64,000 nt of DNA from Dipteris shenzhenensis (lineage: Eukaryota > Polypodiophyta > Polypodiopsida > Gleicheniales), in the NCBI GenBank assembly GCA_047967505.1, contig CM106539.1. One strand, given 5' to 3'. Below the pieces are notes generated by a model. It was not told the origin of the DNA. It saw nothing but the letters and a program-made list of their open reading frames with translations, and did not search any database. The position numbers were made by a program, and so were the translations under genes. Positions 57,250-64,000 of this stretch are shown one piece after another. Each line of letters begins with the position of its first letter. The stretch's first letter is position 1.

Positions 57250-58075
57250 AGCAAATTCTCCCAAGCAGCTAACAAAATGCTAGAATCTAGTTGTTCATCT
57301 AACACTGTCCCTTTGAAGGCCAAGAAGAAGAAGGCATTCAAGAAAAAGGTCAAGGTGCAGGAAAAGCCAAGGAGTTATTATTATGATTATGTAAAGAAGC
57401 TAGGTTTCTCATAATTCTTATGTAATAATGTGCATTTATATTGTTAAGATGTTCCATCCTCAGAACCCGTTTGTTTCTAACCAACCTTTTGTTCCTCCCC
57501 ATAAACTTCATGTGGTAATCCTGCTTGGACACAAAGTGAATTTTCAGCAAAAAATTCTGAGCTTGTTCGGCCCAGAACTCCTTGCTGAGGTTTTGGCTTC
57601 TCCTCGTCCACTCATCCACCCAATCCTAGATTATGGGGAGACTTGGGATGTATGTTTCTTGGTGCTCATATAATGTTGGCTTGGGTCTTACACTTTGATG
57701 GTGCTTATAGACCTTCGACAAAAGCGGCAAGGGTAGGAGTGACCTTGACTTCACTCGACAGAGAAAAGTTTTTGTATGGTAGCCCCGTGGTAGCTGACAC
57801 TTGGAATCAAGCCAAGTATTCCGCTCTCATTTTTGGCTTACAAAAAGCCAAAGAACATCAAATCACTTAGCTTGAGGTATGAGGCAACTCACAACTGGTA
57901 TGCTGACGAGTGATCGGTGAGTGGAAAGTGAGAAGTGAAGCATTGATAGGCCACCATCAATAGGCCACTCAAGTTTGCCAAGACTTTGAAAAGATTCAAG
58001 TGAAGTATATTCCAAGAACTCAAAATAGCATTGCCGACTCACTAGCATGAGCATCTTGTGAATCAAAAGGAGACA
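57250..58075 (+). pseudogene. RNase H-like domain upstream of G2 gag
   Basis: A Lys-rich start (KAKKKKAFKKKVK, about 57310) is followed by RSYYYDYVKKLGF and ALASPRPLIHP-like sense, and then a clear type I RNase H domain from 57673. Its segments are LAWVLHFDGAYRP (first catalytic Asp), VGVTLTS, WNQAKYSALIFGLQKAKEHQI, LEVWGNSQLV, GEWKVRSEAL, VKYIPRTQNSIADSLA. The Glu expected in 'NNQAEY.AL' is Lys, and the Asp expected in 'GDSQLV' is Asn, so two active-site residues are lost. In-frame stops are present. The sequence resembles the additional RNase H of Tat-lineage plant gypsy elements, but here it precedes gag instead of lying between RT and integrase. Confidence 0.65.
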
Positions 58076-58480
58076 CGTCTTCAAAGGAGTGGAAATGCTG
58101 AACCACACCCTGCTAGAAGAAATCTCATGGAGACTACGATAGCTTGAGGATGCTGAAGGTGATGTGCAACCCCTGCATCTTCTAACCATGGTAATGGCTT
58201 TCCTCTTTGCCTTGATGAACAACTTAATGCAACATCGTACCCCCAATCTTCCCCAATGATGTCAACTGTAAAAGTTGTTTACGGACTCTTCTTTACCATT
58301 GACTCTTCTCGTACGAAATATCGCATCGCTCCCAATACTCAATTTCTGGCTTACATTTGCTTTCTAGAAGTCTCATCCCTGCACTTCCATTTTAAAATTC
58401 CGCTCTCTATTGTCGATAGATAATCTTGTATTTCCTTATCTCCTTCACCATATTCTTCAATCCCCTCCTCTTTTCAAAGC
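58076..58480 (+). other. linker between RNase H and G2 gag
   Basis: No ORF or LTR signature. No primer-binding site is visible, so there is no sign that a new element begins here. Confidence 0.4.
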
Positions 58481-59736
58481 ATGGCTGGCATTCTTGTGTT
58501 CTGTGGTCGGATTAAAAAAAATCCAAACGAGTATCTTGTGGCCTTCAAGAGCCGTTGTGTTTCTCTCAATTTTCATACTAAAGATAGATGGTTGTTGGTT
58601 CTTCCCACATTTCTAGAGGGTTTGGCTCAAGTGTCCTATGAGAAGCAACCAGAGGCCATTCGCCAAAGTTGGCCGAGGTTGACAGTGGCTATGATCGAGT
58701 ATTTTGGTAAAGAAGAGGAGTCGGAGAATGTGTACTTGCTGTAGGTGGCTAACCTGAAGCGGTCAGAAGGTGAGAAGGCATGTCAATACGTGGATTGAGT
58801 GGCTGTGCTCTTGGACCATTTGATTGCCACACAAGAGGACAATGCTAGAATGACTCAGGATGTGCTGGGCTACCTCGTAGTAGGAGCAAATGATGAATTC
58901 TGCCTCAAGCTTAAATGGGAGAATCCAAAGACCATGGTGCAAGCACAAGATATTGCTCAAAGGTTTGACAAAGTTTAGTCTGACCCCGCTTCAAAGCAGA
59001 CAGTTGTCCCTCCGCAACCCCCTCAATTCTTGCACCAACTGCCTGGGGTGTCCAACTCAAGGGCATATCCCCACCCCCTGCCAGAGATGTATCCACCGCC
59101 TCCACCTAAAATCTATGGTCCTCCCTTAGGTGCTTACCCTCAACAAGGTGTATATCCTCACCCTCTGCCTAGAAGGTTTCCCCAGCCTCACCCACGAGCC
59201 CTCCTCCTACTCCCTCGGCCCCTTCTACTAAAGAACCTCATGTCAATGACCTTGCCAAGGCCTTGAATGATCTTTGGCTAGAGATGGTGGGCATTAGAAA
59301 TCAAACCGATCCCCCCCCAAGAGAACATGCCACTCCTGTGTGCTTCGACTTTCACCAAAAGGGACATTATTGCACCGAATTTCCCAACGTTCCAAGGGTG
59401 AATCTCCTAGGGGAATCAGGCACCGAGGATTCTGACATGGAGGTCCTTGACCTCAGGAAGAGAAGTCATGCAACCTCGGACCCCTCTCCAAACCATGGAC
59501 TTGGTTGTCACTCCAAGAAGAGGGTGTCCTTCTTAGAGCCCCAGATGCTGAGATAACAAACCCACCAACGGAGAAGGCTAAAAGATCTCGCAAGAGTAAG
59601 TGGTCGGCCTTGGATTTCCCTATCGCCTTAGGGAAAGAAGACTATTCGATCATTCAAGACATCGCCAATCGGTCTTTGAACATCACGATTCCTCAACTGA
59701 TAGCATTAAGCCCTAAGGTGAGACGTGAGCTGTAGC
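58481..59736 (+). pseudogene. G2 gypsy gag and start of the protease region
   Basis: The ATG at 58481 opens 87 codons: FCGRIKKNPNEYLVAFKSRCVSL, LVLPTFLEGLAQVSYEKQP and SWPRLTVAMIEYFG, matching the gag core '.F.G.....P.E.......F....W'. Stops follow, then QDIAQRFDK, a Pro/Tyr-rich stretch (59030-59220), and a zinc knuckle in which two of three Cys are lost: CFDFHQKGHYCTEFP, where C..C....H....C is expected. The last part (59505-59735) has SALDFPIALGKEDYSIIQDIANRSLNIT, the stretch that normally precedes the protease. The element is cut by Copia B, whose LTR starts at 59737. Confidence 0.7.
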
Positions 59737-60034
59737 TGTTGAGATATCAAGCTCTATCCCCGACATATCTCCTGGATGACTATCATTTATGTCACCGTCT
59801 ATGTTAGTTGTACTCGTGGTGTAGTTAGACTACCACGTATGTTTTTGGTTTGGGTTCACATATGAACCACGTATTCTAGGTTTTGACATATAGGGTATTT
59901 CCCTCTTCTATTGTATTGTTGTTGTGTGCAAAAGTGAAGAAAGGCTTCACCCTCCAACCTTGTGTCCTCTCTCTTTTGTGTGTTGTGAAGAAAGCTGAAC
60001 TTGAGTCTCCTATCTCTCTCCCTCTTTCTTTACA
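59737..60034 (+). repeat. Copia B 5' LTR
   Basis: TGTTGAGATATC...TTTCTTTACA, 298 bp, inserted in G2. It shares only scattered blocks with the Copia A LTR (TGTTGAGATATC, ATTTATGTCACCG, ATATAGGGT...TCTTCTAT). The partner LTR lies beyond the window. Confidence 0.9.
59813..59840 (+). promoter_or_regulatory. hairpin with ACGT-type cores in Copia B U3
   Basis: CGTGGTGTAGT-TAG-ACTACCACG forms a stem with one bulge. CACGTATG and ACCACGTATTC follow. Such cores occur in stress- or ABA-responsive promoters in plants, but a role here is only inferred. Confidence 0.35.
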
Positions 60035-60050
60035 TGGTATCAGAGCCTTG
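60035..60050 (+). other. Copia B primer-binding site (tRNA-iMet)
   Basis: TGGTATCAGAGCCTTG follows the LTR end immediately. Confidence 0.95.
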
Positions 60051-60611
60051 TTCGTGGTAAGGAGCTCAAGAAAGCTAGCCAAGTTTCTGGTGTCCTGGTA
60101 AGAGGACCAGTGTAGCTTTCCTATTTCGAGTTTGGGAGCAAATCTCTGCAGGTAGCACAGCCAAAAGTGCAGGAGTGCACTGCTTCAGATTGAGAGGCCC
60201 TTCGCGGTGCGGCGAGAGCGCAGTATATGCTGCGGGAAAGGGCGAAGCCCTTGGTGACTTTATTTTTCTGATTTGAGGCCGTTTCGAGGCCCGTTTTGAA
60301 GGCGGAAGTTCTTCGCAGGCACTCAGAAAAAGGCCCTGTTTTTGCTGTGCGACCACCGCGCGGCTAGTCGGTGGAAAGGTGCCACAGAAATTGCATCGTA
60401 TGCCTATGTGCAGAGATATTGGGAGTTGCAGATTCATGCCTGTTGCCTGTTGATGCAAAATCGTCACGAGGAAGTGACTGTGTGGTGAAATACCACTTTC
60501 GTCAGTGTTGCAGATCTGCCCCTGTGAGGCTTTTCGTAGAAGTTTTGCTATTTGCCCTTGTGAGGCATTTGCTGTGTTTACAGGTTGCTGTTGCAATTCG
60601 TGATTTGTAAA
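60051..60611 (+). other. Copia B untranslated leader
   Basis: A leader of about 560 bp, closely similar to that of Copia A up to 60205. It contains a hairpin at 60087-60110 (CTGG..TCCT-GGTAAG-AGGACCAG) also present in Copia A (complement of 40091-40114), a candidate packaging or structural element. No ORF upstream of the gag ATG is convincing. Confidence 0.7.
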
Positions 60612-63600
60612 ATGTCTGAGAATCTGTCTACCATTGTCAGTGAGAAGCTTGACAAGAACAACTTCCAAGCATGGAAGTTCAGGATGACAAACTTCCTTAT
60701 GGGAAAGGGAGTTTGGGATTACATCAGTGGTGAAACTGCAGAACCAGTTTTGGGTACTGCTCCCACTCCTGCTGAATTGAAGGCCTTTAAGGAATGGCAT
60801 GAAAAAGCCAGAAAATGCTTGTATTGGCTATCTGTTAGCATTTCAGATTCTATGATTGTGCATATACAGGATCTAGAGACGCCTAAGGAGGCATGGGATA
60901 CATTGGTGAAGCTGTATAGCACAAATACCAAAGCACGAAAGATGCAGCTAAAGCAGGAGTTGCACAATATGCAAAGGAAAAATCTGAATATAAATGAGTA
61001 TTCCTTGAAGGTGAAAGGCCTTGCAGATTCTCTTGCCTCCATTGGAGCACCTGTTGATGATGAGGACTTAGTGTCCGTGACCTTGAATGGTCTTGGGAAA
61101 GATTATGCACAATTTCGGACATCCATTGGAGTCCGTGAAACATTTCCTGATTTTCAGGAACTTATTGCTCTCTTACTGAGTGAAGAGCAAAGGAATGGTG
61201 GTTCAGCCACCTCAACTTCTCAAGAGACTGCTTTCTACTCGAATACAGGTAGAGGCAGGGGTAGAGGAAGAGGCCGTTCTGGTGGCCATGCAGGAAATCA
61301 GAACCAATAGCAACAACAGGAAAACCAGTCCTATGGAGGAGGACGTGGTAGTTCTAGAGGCAGGGGGAGCCAAAGAGGCCGTGGTTCATGGCAAAGGAAC
61401 CAGCAAGTAAATAGCAGCACAGAATGCTATTATTGTGGAAAGCCTGGACACAAGGAGAATACATGCTATAAAAAGCAGAATGACATCAAAAGTGGAAAGT
61501 TGCAGCAAAGCAACTATGCATCATCAAGTGGGCATGGTGACGACAGAAATGAGCACCTTTTTGTGATGCAGCATATGGTTAACTCCATGTCAGGAGATGC
61601 TGCAACTTGCAATGATGTTTGGTATGTTGATTCAGGTGCCTCTAACCACATGACCAGTCATGGTGAGTGGTTTCATGATGTCAGAAATTTGGATAAGCCA
61701 GGTTATGTTGAAACAGGTGATGATACTGCGCACCCAATTACGCAGGTTGGTAAAGTGCCATTGGCTATGCAGGATGGCAAAACAAAGTACTTGGCAGATG
61801 TACTTCATGTTCCAAAAATCACTAAGAACCTGGTTTCAGTTGGCCAGATGGTTGAGCAAGGTCTGCAGGTTAGATTTAACCCTGATGGATGCTTCGTTGA
61901 GGACTTGAAAAATAAGTGCCGCTTGGTTGCGAAAGGCAACAAAAATGGCAGAATGTTCACCTTGGATGTTGATATGCCTGAGGTGAAAGCTGCTATGTTT
62001 GCGCATGGGAGAGGTGTCATTGCAGATATTGAGATATGGCACAAGCGCATTGGGCACGTGAATATACAAAGGCTGAAATCTATGCAAACGAAAAACATTG
62101 TTGCAGGTTTGCCTAAATTCAGAGTTGAGGGAATGCAAAAGGTATGTGAAGCATGCCAAATGGGTAAGCAGGCCAGACATGCATTTCCCAAAAATGCTAA
62201 GGTGAGCAGAAGACCTTTGGAAGTGATCCATTCAGATGTTTGGACAACCAAAGCTGCTTCTATTGGTGGATGCCATTATTATGTGACGTTTATTGATGAC
62301 TACACTAGGAAGGTGTGGATTTATTTTATGAAGCACAAAAGTGAAGTGTTCAGCCATTTCAAGGCTTTTAAGGCCATGGTTGAAAAAGAGAAAGGTGTGC
62401 ATATTAAAGTGCTAAGATCTGATGGAGGGGGAGAGTACTTTTCAGAAGAATTTTGTGAATATCTGAAAGAACAGGGAATTCAAAGGAAGTACTCATGCAG
62501 GTCTACCCCTCAGCAGAATGGGGTTGCAGAAAGGAAGAACAGGCATATTGCAGAAGTAGGACGGGCGATCCTAAATGAGAAAAACATGCCTGATTATTTT
62601 TGGGCTGAAGCAGTAGCAACTGCTGTTTATATTATGAACAGAACCCCCACTGCAGCTGTCCATGGCATGACGCCTGAAGAAATGTATACAGGCCAAAAAC
62701 CAGATATTTCTCACTTGAAGGTATTTGGTTGCATAGCTTATGTTCATGTTCCTGATGAGAAGAGAACAAAGCTGGATCCAAAGGCAGAAAAATGCATCTT
62801 TATTGGATATGCTCAGCACCAGAAAGGGTATCGCTGTTATAACCCTTCCACCCGCAAAATGCAAGTGAGCAGAGATGTTGTTTTTGATGAAATGAGCAGC
62901 TGGTATGCACCAACTATTATGGTAGGAGATGCAGATGCAGGAAATGGGAATGCTGCAATAAATGCAGAGCAGCAATCTCAAGCCTTGAGTGGACCCAGAG
63001 AGTCCTCTACTAGTGGATCTAATGCATGGACAGGGAGATTGAGATCTAGTGAATCGTCACATGGCAGTCCTGATAGTGTTGTGCAGGTATCACATAAGGG
63101 AAAAGAAAAAGTGGACCATACTCCAGTGTTTGATGTGTCTGCTGGTAGCTCTCATGTTGATGGAGAGTCAAGCGGCTCTGAAATGAGCCTTGATGAGGAA
63201 CTTGGGATTCCTTCTGTTGTTACACCTGGTGCAAGGAAAAGCAGGCATGATTTAAAGACTCCTGCAACTGATCCAGTTGTACGGAGGTCCACTCGTATTA
63301 AGTATCCAGTTGACAGGCTAAGATATGATGGGTATACAGCACATCACTATGCTTATATGGTCAAGGTTCTAGAGGAGCCAGAGCCCACATGTTTTGAGGA
63401 TGCAGCAGGGCATAAAAATTGGGAAGCAGCTATGGATGAAGAGATGGCTGCCTTGGATGCAAACCACACTTGGGATTTGATGCCTTTGCCTCATGATAAG
63501 AAGGCTATTGGCTGCAAGTGGGTTTACAAAGTAAAGCACAATGCTGATGGGTCTGTTAGCAGGTACAAGGCAAGATTGGTTGCCAAAGGTTTTGCACAGA

Positions 63601-64000
63601 CATATGGAATTGACTATGAGGAAACTTTCAGCCCAGTTGCAAGGATGGCAACCGTGAGAGCAGTAATTGCTATGGCTGCTGCAAAGGGATGGTCTTTGCA
63701 TCAGATGGATGTGAAAAATGCCTTCTTGCATGGTGACTTGCAGGAAGAGGTTTATATGATGCAGCCAGAAGGTTATGAGGATAAAGCACACCCCGATTTT
63801 GTATGCAGGTTGCGCAAAGCCTTGTATGGCTTAAAACAGGCGCCGAGGGCATGGTCAGACAAGATAGGGCAATATCTTGTCACTATTGGATTTCAGATTT
63901 CCAATTCAGATTTTTCACTTTATGTGAAAAGGACAAACAGAGGGATTGTGCTTATAGTCATCTATGTTGATGACTTGATTATTACAGGTGATAGTGATGC
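60612..64000 (+). CDS. Copia B gag-pol polyprotein, one premature stop, running off the window
   Basis: Ty1/copia polyprotein from ATG 60612 (MSENLSTIVSEKL). Gag: FQAWKFRMTNFLMGKGVW, then LYSTNTKARKMQLKQELHNM, and TLNGLGKDYAQFRTS. After an Arg/Gly-rich stretch an in-frame TAG at 61308-61310 interrupts, where Copia A has Gln. The frame then stays open to 64000. Next come the zinc knuckle CYYCGKPGHKENTC (about 61425), protease VDSGASNHMT (61632), pre-integrase HKRIGHVN (62040), and integrase with HSDVW (Asp at 62235), RSDGGGEY (Asp at 62421) and AERKN (Glu at 62529), DX35E spacing. A Ser/Gly-rich linker leads to RT (TWDLMPLP at 63468, [33 protein letters not shown] at 63963). RNase H and the 3' LTR lie beyond the window. 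A single C-to-T change would explain the stop. Confidence 0.92.

Overview
This is nuclear DNA of a land plant: AT-rich, gene-poor and packed with nested, mostly broken retrotransposons. Three things point to a plant. Ty1/copia and Ty3/gypsy elements have tRNA-iMet primer sites (TGGTATCAGAGCC). One gypsy family has a TGGCGCC-type primer site of the kind seen in plant Tat/Athila elements. There is also a plant-type telomere motif (TTTAGGG/CCCTAAA). I cannot fix the lineage further. I found no intact host gene, rRNA, tRNA or CRISPR array.

Layout. 1-4.9 kb: no recognised gene, microsatellites only. 4.9-7.7 kb: minus-strand LINE relic (endonuclease and RT) split by hairpin-bearing repeats. 8.1-9.4 kb: a 1.3-kb LTR of gypsy family 'G1' with a 13-bp minisatellite in U3 and a primer site just after it. 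9.5-11.05 kb: telo-box/TATA stretch, then about 970 bp of almost pure pyrimidine. 13.6-14.9 kb: relic of a Pif1-like (Helitron-type) helicase on the minus strand. 15.4-16.9 kb: a foldback element with nested inverted repeats. 17.7-18.1 kb: solo LTR of the 'Copia A' family. 19.8-20.9 kb: tandem duplication of pyrimidine-rich DNA. 23.3-25.6 kb: 5'-truncated copia 'D' (minus).

25.7-35 kb: a G1 gypsy on the minus strand (RT, RNase H, integrase, then a long accessory ORF downstream of integrase, then PPT and the start of its 3' LTR). A plus-strand fragment of the same family interrupts it. 35.8-40.5 kb: Copia A (minus), complete, with matching LTRs and a 5-bp target duplication, but lacking the start of gag. 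42.1-43.6 kb: ankyrin-repeat gene relic. 43.6-50 kb: chromovirus-like gypsy 'G3' (minus), into which Copia C (43768-48224, 5-bp TSD) has inserted; Copia C carries an internal inversion. 50.4 kb: another LTR with a primer site. 51.3-51.7 kb: second LINE scrap. 52.5-56.4 kb: plus-strand G1 copy (integrase plus accessory ORF). 56.4-59.7 kb: gypsy 'G2', with an unknown ORF and an RNase H domain lying upstream of gag. 59.7 kb to the end: Copia B, nearly intact apart from one gag stop codon, running off the window.

Most interesting are the G1 accessory ORF, seen in two opposite-strand copies with a coiled coil and a conserved Cys/His motif, and the RNase H domain placed before gag in G2. All family calls come from motifs read by eye. 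No database search was possible.
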